Shown here: piece after piece, positions 35,565 to 47,863 of the stretch
Layout of the letters: the number at the start of each line of letters is the position of its first letter
How positions within the stretch are numbered: the first letter of the stretch is position 1
From: Paraphysoderma sedebokerense
Lineage: Eukaryota; Blastocladiomycota; Physodermatomycetes; Physodermatales; Physodermataceae
Length of the DNA stretch: 64,000 bases
Direction: 5' to 3'
NCBI GenBank assembly: GCA_025602915.1
Contig: JAHLJZ010000004.1
Coordinates: 1 to 64,000, forward strand
Notes under the pieces: generated by a model
Databases searched by the model: none
What the model was told of the DNA's origin: nothing
Seen by the model: the letters and a program-made list of their open reading frames with translations, nothing else
Translations under genes and position numbers: made by a program

Positions 35565-38500
35565 TTACTCGTCAACTTCGGGAGCTTCTTCTTCATCCAC
35601 GCTGCGATGCAGCAATGGTTTAATCAATCTATCAAAATATGGGTGAGGTTTATGAGGATTGGATCGTCTAACTTGATTGAAATAAGCTTGGTAGATGTTT
35701 CCGTCGTATCGGCCCATAGGAGAGTTGATTCTATTGATATAATAAAAAGTTGAGTTAGGGAAAATGTAAAGGGCATCACTGAATATGAACGGATACATAC
35801 GCATAGTCAGAGAAATTAAAACTATCGACCAGTCCCACAACATCTGTTCGGATGGTTTTGCATAACTCCGTAACTTCAAGTTTGATCAAATCCATTTGAT
35901 CGGCATCAAAGTACTTGTATTGTAAGAATACACCAGAATTCTCTGAAATGGTGTATAGAGCGTATAATTTACACAACGAATCCAGAACGGGTTTCAAAGA
36001 ACTGGGAGCGTTGGCGATACCATCAGCGAATCGGTTAAATAAGTATCCGAACGAATGAATTTTGGCAGCAAAGAATCTGTCGGCGGCTATAGAAGAGAGT
36101 CAGAATAAATTGGGAAGTACAAGACATTTCATTGTGCAACATACAGCATTCTTCAAAAGCTTCATCAGCATCTTTACCGCTTTTTCTGGCCTTTTCGAAT
36201 CGTTCGGCTGCCATTTTCACGACATTAGCAGACACGACCCCAAATGCTTCACGAATCACATCAAACGAAGCTATGCCGTCAATGGTACGTTGGCTGCATT
36301 TTTTGGTCAAAATAGAAGGTAGCTGATTGAAGTATCCAACACCGGGTGGCAATTTCTTGCCGTTCAGTGCATCACGGTAACAACCGATAAGATATCGACC
36401 AGCTTGAAGAGTCAAAATGGTGTTGTCGCCCTGATGAATTAAAGAATGCGGTAAATATATACATTCGGTAAGGTAAGTCGTCCAAAATAAAGAATGTTCA
36501 TACCTCCCAAGTACACTGTACGGCAAAGTCGTTAGCCATACCAGCCAACCCGGTGTAAGCAGAGTAACCGTGGCCACCCATACTCTGTCTACACTGTTCA
36601 ATAATGTTTAAACAAGCCCAGGTACAGAAAGCCTTCAAACCAGCACTTGTGGAATGTGTTTCCTTCAACATTTCTAACACATGGTCCAAATTTTGACCTG
36701 GTTTTGCAGCAATCAATTGATCGTTGAGTTCAGTGTACATTTTGTCCATTTCGATACCAGTGAAATGCATGGCGAATGTTTGGGCGAGAAGAGGAAGAAG
36801 ACGGTATTGATGGATAGGATAATCGATCAGTTTATTTTCTAAAGCGCCGTGCTTAGAAGCGAATTGACGGCGAATGGCAGCATATCGTAGTGCGATTGTC
36901 AGAGCTTTTTTGGCGGTATTACCAGAGTCTAATGGCGAGAAACATCAAAAGCGAACGAAAGGCAAGGATATTAGAATATGGGTGGTCGTCATAATGATAA
37001 ATAGCGTGAAACGATCAACTCACCGACAACCATGGCAACACGACCTTGAATCAAAGCGCCATAAGCCAGCTGCTGCATCGGTGGTTCAGTGACGGTACCC
37101 TACAATAGTATGATATCCAAGGGGGAAAGGTCAGAACCATCGCATTTTCGTCCAAAATAAAATTGTCGCAGGACTTTGATTACATACATCTCTGGAAACT
37201 TTGGTATGCTTCATTAACATGTGAGATCTCGGGATTCGGACATTTGTGAATTGAATCCAGCCATTATCAATACCATCGCGACCCTATGCCGTATACGATT
37301 AAAACGTGTTACAGAAGACACGAAAGAACGTAGGTCATACCATTTTCTTTCCACAATCTCCAATATTAATACCTGGACGTAAGCTGAAATCATCGGTATT
37401 TCTCAATTGAACGACAAACGGTTTCACACCATAGCGTTTGCCTTTGACGATTAATTGAGCGAATACAGCGCAATGAGTAGCGGTTTGAGCGGCACCTCCG
37501 ATCCACCACTGTTCATTTCAATGAAAAATATTAATTCAAGACTACTTATGACATGAGGAATAATAGATGTAAGACATACTTTAGTGGCAGTGATAGACGG
37601 AGTGTGAATGACGAATTCGTCAGCGGCTTCATCAAAGGTAGCAGTAGTTTCTAAACCAGCAACATTGGAACCGTGTCCGAGTTCCGTCCTATATTCCATC
37701 AAATAAGGTTGACTTAGCATCAAATCACAACGTCATGTAAAATATGAAATGCAAGATGAGAATCGTACATTCCAAAACACCCAATGACACCATTTAAAGC
37801 CAATGCACCCTTTTGAACCCAATAAGTAAACTGGGAGGAAGTAGCTTGACCTTGTAATGCGCCAATAAATAAGCCGTACTGATGTACGATGTAGACATGT
37901 CAACCAGACATTTTTCTGGGTTTATAAAGCTCCAAAGTAGAAACAACAACATACATGAACGCCCAACCTAGTCCAAAATGCGGGGTCGACGGTACTAATC
38001 ATAGCCATACGCTGACGAAATATATGAACTGGTTCATTCGCCAGATGGTGAACAATAATTTTAGCCTAATAACCAGATTTGAATTTTAGTCAAAATCAAA
38101 ATCAAATGTTTTCTTTGTCTGAAATGAAATTACGAAATGCTTACTTTTGCCATTGTTCGTTCTCTGATTTCTGCCAACGTAAGGTTAGCGTAATCGTCCA
38201 TTTTCCATGTTGGATCTCTTTCCAATTCCAACATAAACCGTTCTTTTAACTGAGTAATTATGAACCCGATTCAAATCATGCAGATATCAAACAATTCAGA
38301 TAGAGTCAAAGATATCACGTTCAAAAACAACATACAATTCGAACAATTGATTGAGATTAAGAACACAGAGGAAAGAAAAGAACGAAAAGCTGTTAGCTAT
38401 CGACCAAAGCAGAAAAGCGGTTATAACCCCGTCAAGAAGGAACTTCAAAAGTAATACCTCTGTCACGTTTTTACCACCGTCCAAGAAATAAGTCATTTCT

Positions 38501-38989
38501 CTAACCGGAAATGTCGTATTAGCTCTTTCTTGAGCAATAGATTCCATTGGATTAGGTGGGCTGAGGTTTTCAATGAGCGTTTCGTTAAGAACCAGTATAG
38601 AGATAATGTAACAGTTGACAACGGAATGAACGATACGGCGAGGATATTATAAGTTACGACGATGTGACGATGTTGATGGGAATGAAAGAATGTGAATAAT
38701 TGTAAGTAAAGAGTTGTAAGATACGGGTATTATTCATCCATATCCAAGAGTTCAAAGTTTAAAGGCCGGCATGACAAATGTCAAATTCCCGACCCCAATC
38801 CATATTAGAAACCTAGCCCAACAAACACAACAACAAAATAACACAAGAACTCAACCACTAAACCGACTACCCGAAAGCGAACGATACTTCAAATAATTAC
38901 CTTGGAGTATGATCATTCTGTGATGCTGAACAATTGTTTGGGTTCAGGGTGGAACTAATGGATTGAATTCTCTTGACTGGGTCTGCCAT
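35565..38989 (-). CDS. ACOX1: Peroxisomal acyl-CoA oxidase
   Basis: First step of peroxisomal beta-oxidation: FAD-dependent oxidation of acyl-CoA to trans-2-enoyl-CoA with H2O2 release. The start is ATG at 38989 ([19 protein letters not shown]). Spliced blocks in order: [33 protein letters not shown]-type flavin region near 37.95 kb; [19 protein letters not shown] (about 37.68 kb); [19 protein letters not shown]-type block; [20 protein letters not shown] (37.27 kb); [19 protein letters not shown] and CTWEGDNTIL (36.5 kb) with the catalytic Glu of WEGDN; and the C-terminal helices. At least eleven exons. The product ends EAPEVDE: no PTS1 tripeptide, so import would have to use another signal, as known for yeast Pox1. 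Confidence 0.92.
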
Positions 38990-39786
38990 AGCGTGGAATG
39001 TGCTAGTGTGTGGGAAGGAAGAGGATACACTAAACTTGAATGGGAGGTTTAAAGGGAAAAAGTGATAGAGATGATGAGTTGTAGAAGAGGGAGCGAGGGA
39101 GCGAGGGAATGCGGGAAAGGGAGTGTTGAAAATGAATGGAAATGGCTTGGCGCTCAAGACATGGCTGATGACTGCCCCTCAACTTCATTTATTATTTCTC
39201 TATTTTATTCACTATTAAGGAAATCTGCATTCCACGCTCATAATTACACAGATAAATAGTCTATTGCTACATTCATCTACACCATACTACTTCTTCCCTT
39301 GGAAACAACATGGATTTCCAACCGAGGTTATTCAACAAACACGTCCAGTCTGGAATTTAATTTGAGCAAAACCCAGCCACACTGCATCCAAGGTTCCTCA
39401 AATGCCTCATCCCACATGAAAATTCATTGCCCGCGAGGATTGCAGAAAATTTTGCAAACATCTCGAATTTTGGCATCGCTTAATTATAAAGCCGCATCTT
39501 GTGTTCCCTTGCATAAAGTATGGTAATCTGAGCTAATTTTTATTCAAAGTTGCTCATGTTGGGTGACCTTTAATATAATTCTGACAGCAATAGGATAGGA
39601 TGCCCAAAGATAATTTGGATTCATGTATTAGAAAATTCATTCGGATTTTACTTTTTAAGAACAAAATTGGGCAAAACTGCATTTAAAAAGAAACCATGAA
39701 AAAACAATTCTGACTCAGATATATCCCGAATTGGTATAACAGTCCACATCTCGGCCACGGTCACCTTCCCCACACCGATTACCAAT
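38990..39786. other. Gap between acyl-CoA oxidase start and tubulin stop
   Basis: About 800 bases. It holds the oxidase promoter and the tubulin 3' UTR. A plus-strand frame at 39299-39526 has no motif and is probably not a gene. Confidence 0.4.
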
Positions 39787-42094
39787 TTAAAGAGCAACAC
39801 CCTGACTCATATTTGCACCCCCATTTCCATTGACCCCAGCATTACCCCCACTCATTCCAACACCAACACCGCCGGCACCGCCACCACCCTTAATAGCAGT
39901 CCCACCCATTCCATCCATTTTATTTCCCCCCACCGCACTCTTATTAGCAGGTGAACTCACCGTCGTGGGTGTATTTCTCGACATGGCACTATTTCTACCA
40001 CTGTTTGAATCTTCGGGTGTATCAATCACGGCGTCTTGGTATTGTTGGTACTCCGAGATTAAATCGTTCATGTTACTTTCTGCTTCTGTGAATTCCATTT
40101 CGTCCATTCCTTCACCAGTGTACCAATGCAAGAAAGCTTTTCTTCTAAACATGGATGCAAATTGAGTATTGATTCTCTATCATTATCAATAAGAAATAAA
40201 AATAGTTAGATTGTGTTTGGGATCAAGATAGTAATAAAAACCAAAAGCCAAAAACGGAAAGCAAACCTTGAACAATTCTTGAATACTGGTACTATTCCCG
40301 ATAAAAGTACTACTCATTTTTAACCCCTTTGGAGCGATATCGCAAACCGCTGTCTTGCAGTTATACGGAATCCATTCAACGAAATGAGAAGAATTTTTGC
40401 TCTGAATACTCAACATTTGATGATCTACTTCCTTCATTGAAACACGTCCGCGGAAAATAGTCGCAACAGTAAGGTATCGTCCATGACGGGGATCGCTAAA
40501 TTCGAAACGAGCCAAAAAGAAAATTTGAGTTAGGTCTAGATAAAAAGAAAAAGAGAGGTGCTGAACGAGACGTACCAAGCGGCCATCATATTCTTGGCAT
40601 CAAACATTTGAGCGGTCAACTCTGGAACCGTTAAAGCTCTGTATTGTTGGCTTCCTCTTGACGTCAACGGAGCGAATCCGGTCAAAAAGAAATGCAATCT
40701 TGGAAACGGAATCATATTGACTGCCAATTTTCTCAAATCGGCATTCAATTGACCCGGAAATCTCAAACAAGTGGTAACCCCACTCATCACCGCGGACATT
40801 AAATGATTTAAATCACCGTAACTAGGGTTCGCTAATTTCAATGTTCTAAAACAAATATCGTAGAGTGCTTCATTGTCGATACAAAAAGTGGCATCCGCGT
40901 TCTCGACTAATTGATGGACAGATAATGTAGCGTTGTAAGGTTCTACGACTGTATCCGAGACTTTAGGAGACGGAGCGACCGAAAAAGTACACATCATTCT
41001 ATCCGGGAATTCTTCGCGAATTTTAGAAACCAAAAGTGACCCGAGTCCTGATCCTGTTCCACCACCGAGAGAATGAGTGACTTGAAATCCTTGTAAACAA
41101 TCGCAACCTTCTGATTCTTTACGAACAACGTCCATCACGCTGTCAACTAGTTCGGCTCCTTCGGTGTAGTACCCTTTTGCCCAGTTATTACCAGCCCCTG
41201 ATTGTCCGAAAATAAAATTATCAGGACGGAAAAGTTGTCCATAAGGACCAGCACGAACGGAATCCATCGTTCCAGGTTCCAAATCCACCAACACGGCTCT
41301 AAAAAAAGCACCAAAGAAAACTCCGTTAACCAATCCAACCTCAATCAACCCAACAAAAATCCACAAAAAAAATTGTTAAGAAATACCTAGGAACGTATTT
41401 TCCTCCGGTAGCTTCACTATAATAAACATTAATACGTTCTAATTGTAACGACGAGTCACCTTGGTAACTCCCTGTAGGAGCGACACCGTGTTCCTCAGAG
41501 ATCACTTCCCTATTGTTACGTATTTTGTACACCACCGAAATCAACCACGAAAAAAAACCCGACATCGACAGAAACAAATCAAACAAATTAAACGACAAAT
41601 ACGTTAGATTACACACGATTAAAAGGAAACCAAAAAAAGAAATTCAAGGTTTAAGAAATAAAAAGAAAGGTAAGTAAGTTAACGGAACGTACCAAAATTT
41701 TGCACCGATTTGGTTGCCACACTGTACCCATCCATAATCCCATCCAATTCAAAGCCAACACAAATCCCATCCAATTCAAATTCAATTCATTCAAACACAA
41801 ATATCAATTCAGTTTTATCAAAAAAAGAAAAAGTAAGAAAAGAAAAAGAAAAAAGTAAAAGTCAGTTTCACCATTCTCATTTCAATCACTCATCTCACTC
41901 ATCTCATCTGAACCTCCCAACCCAAAAATCCACAATTCTACAAATCTACTCCTTTACAAAGAACCAAAGAATCTTCGAAACCAAATTTACAAAATCCACA
42001 AAGAATCAAGAATGGAAGAAACACAAGAAAACTGAAACCTCAAAGAATCCAGAAGAGTTACCTGACCAACAGCCAAACAAATGATTTCTCTCAT
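39787..42094 (-). CDS. TUBB: Beta-tubulin with a long non-acidic Gly-rich tail
   Basis: Structural subunit of microtubules. Exon 1 is 33 bases, [11 protein letters not shown]; the MREI start is the autoregulatory beta-tubulin motif. Exon 2 gives [10 protein letters not shown]. Later blocks: [40 protein letters not shown] (GTP-binding motif GGGTGSG), [55 protein letters not shown]. The core is highly conserved over about 430 residues. After [16 protein letters not shown] the usual short acidic tail is replaced by a Ser/Thr/Asn segment and a Gly-rich stretch ending MSQGVAL, about 80 residues in all. A GTGAGT donor and a CAG acceptor lie inside it, 156 bases apart and in frame, so the Gly-rich part could be a retained intron. 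At least six exons. Confidence 0.93.
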
Positions 42095-42477
42095 TTCGAT
42101 AAACCGATAATCAAGAGATAATAAGAAGGAGTACGGATAGTATTTGATAACGACGGATAAAGAAAAATCGTCAAAAGAATCCGGGAGTTTAGGGTTTATA
42201 AATCCTGAGTCTTTGAGTCTCTGACAATCCCTGCTGGCGTGGTGTCGTGTTCTACTCGTGTTCAGGTGGATCTAAAGGTCACCAATTGAAAAAAAGAGAC
42301 TTTGGAATCAGTGGTTCACAGACGTGTCCAGTATCGTGTTTCGGCACGATTCGGATCGAGTAGTTTAATTCTTTTTTCCTTTTTGTTTCTTTTCTTAGAA
42401 GTTCACGAGAGAGACAGAAGGATATCACGATTTATTAAAACCACAACACATGATATTTACATCAACACCTGACATCA

Positions 42478-42696
42478 TCATTTTTCAGTCACAACGCTAG
42501 CCACGCCAACCACCGAGGTTTCTTCCAAACCATTCCAATGACTGGACCAGTACAACCCTTTTCCATTTCCCGTTCTCGTCAATTGTCCACGTCCCACGAT
42601 AGTTTGCAATTTACAGGGGGGTATTATCGAGGACAGAATGGGTTTTAAACCAACAAATACTATGTAAAAAATTATCAAGAAATATTTTTGTAACAT
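42478..42696 (-). CDS. Possible small secreted peptide, 72 residues
   Basis: An ATG-started frame with a clear hydrophobic N-terminus (MLQKYFLIIFYIVFVGLKP) like a signal peptide, then a short basic part with one Cys. It lies between the tubulin promoter and the homeodomain 3' end. Nothing else supports it as a gene. Confidence 0.22.
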   Translation of the reverse strand: MLQKYFLIIFYIVFVGLKPILSSIIPPCKLQTIVGRGQLTRTGNGKGLYWSSHWNGLEETSVVGVASVVTEK

Positions 42697-43477
42697 GGAT
42701 CATTCTTTGCTAAATATATACAAAAAGTGTGCCTTTCACTCAACTCAACTTTAGAGTCCTTGTTCCAATAATCACCAACAAGGTACTAACGACTTCCTAC
42801 TCAAAAATTCCCACTCTCTGTGTCCGGATACTCTAAAAATTAAATCCTGCCAATATACTATTCCGGACTTTTCTAAATCTAAAATTCGATAGTACGGTTT
42901 CTCGTCGCCCGAAAGCTCCTCAATACCACTGTAAACCCAAGCCAATCCAAAAAAAAATATGAAAATAAACGGTTTTTAATCACCGAAGTGATTCTCGAAT
43001 CCTACATGACTTTCAAAACTGTTTTCAAAACTGTCCCTTATATACACACCGACTCCACAATCCAATCGTTCAACTTGAACTCATTCTTCAAAAAATAATC
43101 AAAACTTTCAAAAATACGGTAAAAACCGAACGAGACTGACTCAAAACTTTGTAACTTCTATGACGGTATAAAAATGCGGTACTAACACAAAAACTGACTT
43201 TGTGACGAGGCGAAACTGAGAACCCGGGAATCGAACGAATCAAAAGGTGTACTATCCAACATTGCGTAAGACTGACAAACGACGACTGGAGAATTAAATC
43301 ATGGAAATAACGATAGGGGTGGGGAGAGCGAAAGAGACAGATAATAGTTATTTGAAGGCGAAATAAAACGGATTAAAAAAGTTTGATAAATTTTTCTAGT
43401 GGTTGGTTTTTTCTTCTCGTTTCGTCTTTTCGTACTACATGCCGAAATACTCCAGAGCTTTCCGTGCACACATACTC

Positions 43478-46286
43478 TTACGCCCTCCTTCCGTTTGCGT
43501 TCCCATTGGTGCCCAGGGCAGAACGATAGTAACTCAAGGCATCATAAGCGCTTGAATAGTTATATTGTTGTCCGTGATTGCCGTCTACACGATTTTGAGA
43601 TGATTGGGAAGAAGTGTGAGGAGCGTGGTTTTGTTGAGACGAAGAAGAATTCAGAGCAGATGAAGACATGATTCCGGAGGAAGGAGGCAACATGGATAGC
43701 CCCACGTTCACATTGTTGTTGTTGTTGTTGGGCCACAAAGAAGTCGAATGGTGCACATTGTGCGACGTAGACTGAGAAATACCGCCGGATGACATGGGAT
43801 AATTATTAGATTGCGGTTTCGAGTGCGATATCGATGATGACGGAGTAGCAAACGGATAGTCTGAGATGCTTGTCCCGGTAGTGTTGACATTTCCGTAAGT
43901 TCCGTGGTAGTGAGCCAAGGAAGAGTCGTTCGCAGCTAGGTTAGCGTTCTCTGAAAGTAGTAACAAATGGGCGGCATCAGTGGTTGGAACGGAAACCGGC
44001 ATTGACCCCTGGACGGATAACTGGGATTGGTAGGCATGAGTTGACGAAGCGGAATTGAGATATTCGTATTCTCTGGAAGAAGCCGTGGGTTGTTCTGCAG
44101 AGGTAGAAATAATAAAAAGCGGCGCGTGTTAGTGAAACTTGAACCAAAGAAATTGTTTTACCGACACAATGTAAATTGACGAGAAATACCATTGGATTCG
44201 TAAAACTCGGTAGAACTCAACCATTCTTGAGCAAAAACTTGTTTTTCCCTGGTAGAGGGGTTGACTCCATTTCCGTACGACTCATATTGCCCATGGCCAT
44301 GCACACCCAGGTATGTCTCGTTGAACTGATTTGCCCTGTGATCAGTCGTTGAAATATAGGAATTGGTGTAATAATTGGAGACGATAGGATGAGAGGATGA
44401 GGAGGATGTAGGCACGTGTTGGGTATCAAAGTAGGAAGTGTTTGTCAAGGGCATTGGAAGTTCTTGATGGTGTTGACTGTGCGAAGTGTTATGGTCATGG
44501 GTGTTGTAGAAATCCGAATTGCTACTATTGCGGCGATCCAGCGGGTGCTGATTTTGTTGCATAGGGTGTGAATTGTGAGAAGGCGGCATTCCCGACATTG
44601 AGCTACCTGTAGGGGAACCGGGCTGGGGTGGCATGTGATCGGTGGTGCAATCTGTGATGTTTCGCTTTGTGCGGGATCTCATGTTGGTAAACCAAACAGA
44701 GATTTGTTTAAGAGAAAGGCCGGTACAATTGGACAACCGTTGTTTCTATAAAGATATTGAGAAAAAAATTGTCAGTCAAACGAAAATACACACACTGTGG
44801 CGACTCGAGGGAGACGAAAAAACAAACCTCTTCGTCGGAAGGGTAAGCACACTGCAGGAACGATGCCCTCAGCGATGCAACGACATTAGAGTTGAACCTC
44901 CTGTGTTTGTTCAATCCATTTTCGTCGTCATCATCATTCCCTATCCCGCTGACAGCGTTGCTCAACTGTTGTAACCTCAAAACGACATAGGTTTGCATCT
45001 TCCAGGCCAGCTTTTCGAATTGTCTCGCAAATTCAGCGTCCAGGCTCAAGACGGCGGTCGATGGGCTCAGGGTGGTGCCCCGAATGGAAGGTTGCAGAAT
45101 AGGAAACAGATTATGATAAGATTCTATGGATCGTCTGCGTTCCAAGTACTGTGCCCGCAGCATGGAGCTCATAGATGTCAGGTACCGACAATATTTGAAT
45201 CTCAGCATATTGACTTGTTTGATGATGGCGGGATCGGTCAAGTTGGAGCGCCAGTCTCCAGACACACCAGAGATAGAGTCGAAGCAAGATTGTTCATTTA
45301 GTGCCGCAACGTAATTGTCGACGAATGCAACAAAGTCTGACACTTTTTCCGTAGGTGTCGGGGCATGAGGACCATTTTTATCGAGATTGAGGCGTTTTCC
45401 GTTGGATATAGAATTGGCTTGGAATAACGTCCGATGTTGGATTTTCGAATGTTCTACCAGAGCAGCTAATTTTTGAAAAGAAAATAATAGAGAAATTTGT
45501 AAATGTGAATAAATATATATATATAAAAATTTAAAAAAAGAAGTCAAGCAAAAAGTGGCGTAGAGAGTGAAAAGAAGTAAAAGAGGCCCTCTCTTTGCAA
45601 CCCCCATTGCCCAAGTAACAGAAACTAGCTCGTGGAAGGTTGGTATAAACAACGATGAACGTACCCGTGTGGTCTTCACGCACAATGTGGTCCTCGACTG
45701 AGGAGATGAGGGACTGGAGGATGTTGCTCTGTCTATTGGCGATATCAAAGACTCTAGAGCGGGAGCTGATGGAGAAGCCAGTGATTCTGTTTGATTCTGC
45801 CAAATGGTGAATGGAGGCAAAGAATTTTTCCTGCAGAGACCTATCTTGATCAGACTGGCTGTTTGAGTTTTTGTTGTTGTTGTGGTTGTGGTTGTTGTAG
45901 GCATGGGAGGGAGGGGTATTGGGTTCGGATCCGTTTGATCTGGGAGTCGAGTCAGGAGGTGTGGCGGAGGAGATGTTTTGAGAAGGGTCGATTTGTTGCC
46001 TAAAGGGCTTTGGTTGTTGTTCGATGGGGTACATGTGAGGTTGGATGTGGTAGGGGGCGTCCCTGGGCTCTACGGCGGCGGAGGTAGGGTTTGTGTTCAA
46101 GTGTTGTTGAGGGAAGAAGGAGGAGGGGAGATGGAGGGAGGAGTCGAAATGAGCGAGTTTGTAGGGATCCTGTGGGTGGTTCTGGTGGTTCTGGGGGTGG
46201 AGGTTGTGGTTGTGTGAGTGGTGGGAGTGGTGGTGGATGAGGGGAGGCGGGGGTGCGAAGGAGATCTGATCCGAGGCGTTCATCAT
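43478..46286 (-). CDS. Atypical (TALE-like) homeodomain transcription factor
   Basis: About 800 residues in at least four exons. The start MMNASDQISFAPPPPLIHHH opens a His/Asn/Pro-rich disordered region. A helical domain follows (SLQEKFFASIHHLAESNR, then DIANRQSNILQSLISSVEDH, and MLRFKYCRYLTSMSSMLRAQ). The homeodomain spans the junction near 44.75 kb: NSNVVASLRASFLQCAYPSDEE, then LSNCTGLSLKQISVWFTNMR and SRTKR. The CAYPSDEE segment between helices 1 and 2 resembles the TALE PYP loop, and VWFTNMRSR carries the invariant W, F, N, R of helix 3. The C-terminal 380 residues are Ser/Asn/His-rich low complexity. The build resembles fungal HD1/HD2-type and other atypical homeodomain regulators; mating-type function cannot be concluded, since no partner homeodomain gene lies nearby. 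Confidence 0.85.
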
Positions 46287-47863
46287 CCTTGATGGGAGTG
46301 GAGTGGAGTGGAGTGTGGATGTGGTGTGAGAGGATGAAGGAAGGAGTGTGGATGAAAGGGAGCGACAGGAGAGGGAATCAAGGGAATGAAAGGGAATGCA
46401 AGGAGAGAGGAGGGAGAGGCAAAACGGCCACTCTGTCCACTTCTCACGCTTCCCTCTCTGCCCCAGGGAACTTTCTCCTTGCTGAAACGGGCGACACTTT
46501 CCTCCCCCCAGCGAATCACGTGGGTCACGTGCCCTGCCCGCTCAAACCCACTCGCTGGCCCCGGCTCCCCGTCTCGGTCTCGGGTCTCGCTGCTTCCAGA
46601 ATCTCTCTCTCCTCACTTCCCTCTTCCCTCCCTTTGCTCGGCATTATGTTAATGATCCAATTTATCCGTGTCAGTGAATAACCCATCTCTCATTGCAGTT
46701 GCCTTCTACTCTATACTATATATACCCTCTTGATCTTGATTGGCTTACCCCTCCCCCTCCACTCACCCCTCATGATCTCATCCAACTTCCCCCCTAAACT
46801 TACGCACCACGCTCAGCTCAAAGTGACAGGGCGTTTTGGTGGACAATACATACTGTTGCCTGTTCCTTGCCCGTTCACATCCACCGCACATGGACACAAT
46901 ACGGACACAATCCACAACGCTCCAATTCAACAACGGGCGCAACTTTTCTTGCATCCTTCCATGGCGAAACTCTCCTGTCCCCACTTCATATCCATTCCAT
47001 TTCCCTTCTTTTCCCCGCTTGAGATTCCCCTATCCTCCTTCAAATGTCACTTAAACCAAAAAGCCTAAAAAAACTATTCCAAAAGCTTAAAAAACCACCT
47101 GGCGAAACCATTCAAACTTTAATCCTTTCTGTACTGTCAGAGTGTCAGTCTGTCACGATCATGATCTATCATGATTCATAAATCAACCAAAGTAAAAAAA
47201 TAGTCCCGCTCGATAGTTTAGACACTCTTGATTGCTCAAGGCAACACTAAGTCCTAAGACAACCCAAGACAACCCTACAAGACAACGAATATGATTTTTG
47301 AAACATTGCTGTACAGCTGTACAGTGCACTGCACTCCCTCTCAATACTCATACACGTTTCTCACATGTTTCTCGCTAAGGTGATGTCGTGTTGAACAGTC
47401 CGGTTTTAATACATCGGTCGCAATTTAAGATGTTGTCGTTGTAACTACTAACTTGTGACCATTGTCCAAACATGATGCACAAACTGCCAATTTGCAAACC
47501 ACAAACCATTTTTCGTTTAATAATTCAGAACAAATCACACAGAAAAATTAATTCAAAATATTCAGAAATTCTATTTAATGTTAGTTTATGCGTTACGCAA
47601 TGTAACAATACTCGACGTCTTCCCGACATTTCGTCCGATACAAAAGCTGGTTTACAAAAAGCAGAAACTAAAACGGCTTATTTACAATCTATAATTCCAC
47701 ACAAAATGTAGTATTTACAAGGGAACAGAATACTTAAAATACCGATAAACGTTCGTTTTTGTTAATAATTTTTAAAGTATCATGGTCTCTTGTATTGACC
47801 TGAGTCCACTCATACCATCACAAAGTGGTCGCCAGAATTTTGGATTTTTTCGGGGGTCCAAGG
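46287..47863. other. Long intergenic region upstream of the homeodomain gene
   Basis: About 1.6 kb. The left part (to about 46.65 kb) is purine/pyrimidine-biased with the paired E-boxes; a CTATACTATATATACC stretch lies near 46.71 kb. No credible exon. The length fits a regulated transcription-factor promoter. The right part includes the GPCR 3' UTR. Confidence 0.45.
46517..46531. promoter_or_regulatory. Paired CACGTG E-boxes upstream of the homeodomain gene
   Basis: Two palindromic CACGTG hexamers (46517-46522 and 46526-46531), three bases apart, about 230 bases before the homeodomain start codon. CACGTG is the core site of bHLH factors. The tight pairing suggests a real site, but the sequence alone cannot show binding. 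Confidence 0.4.

Noticed and set aside
36062-36326. Plus-strand frames within the acyl-CoA oxidase gene
   Set aside because: Antisense of conserved oxidase exons.
39830-40165. Plus-strand Pro-rich open frame opposite the tubulin tail
   Set aside because: It is the antisense shadow of the Gly-rich tubulin tail; no start context or homology.
45978-46217. Plus-strand Gly/Val-rich frames opposite the homeodomain N-terminus
   Set aside because: Shadows of the His/Asn/Pro-rich coding sequence on the minus strand.
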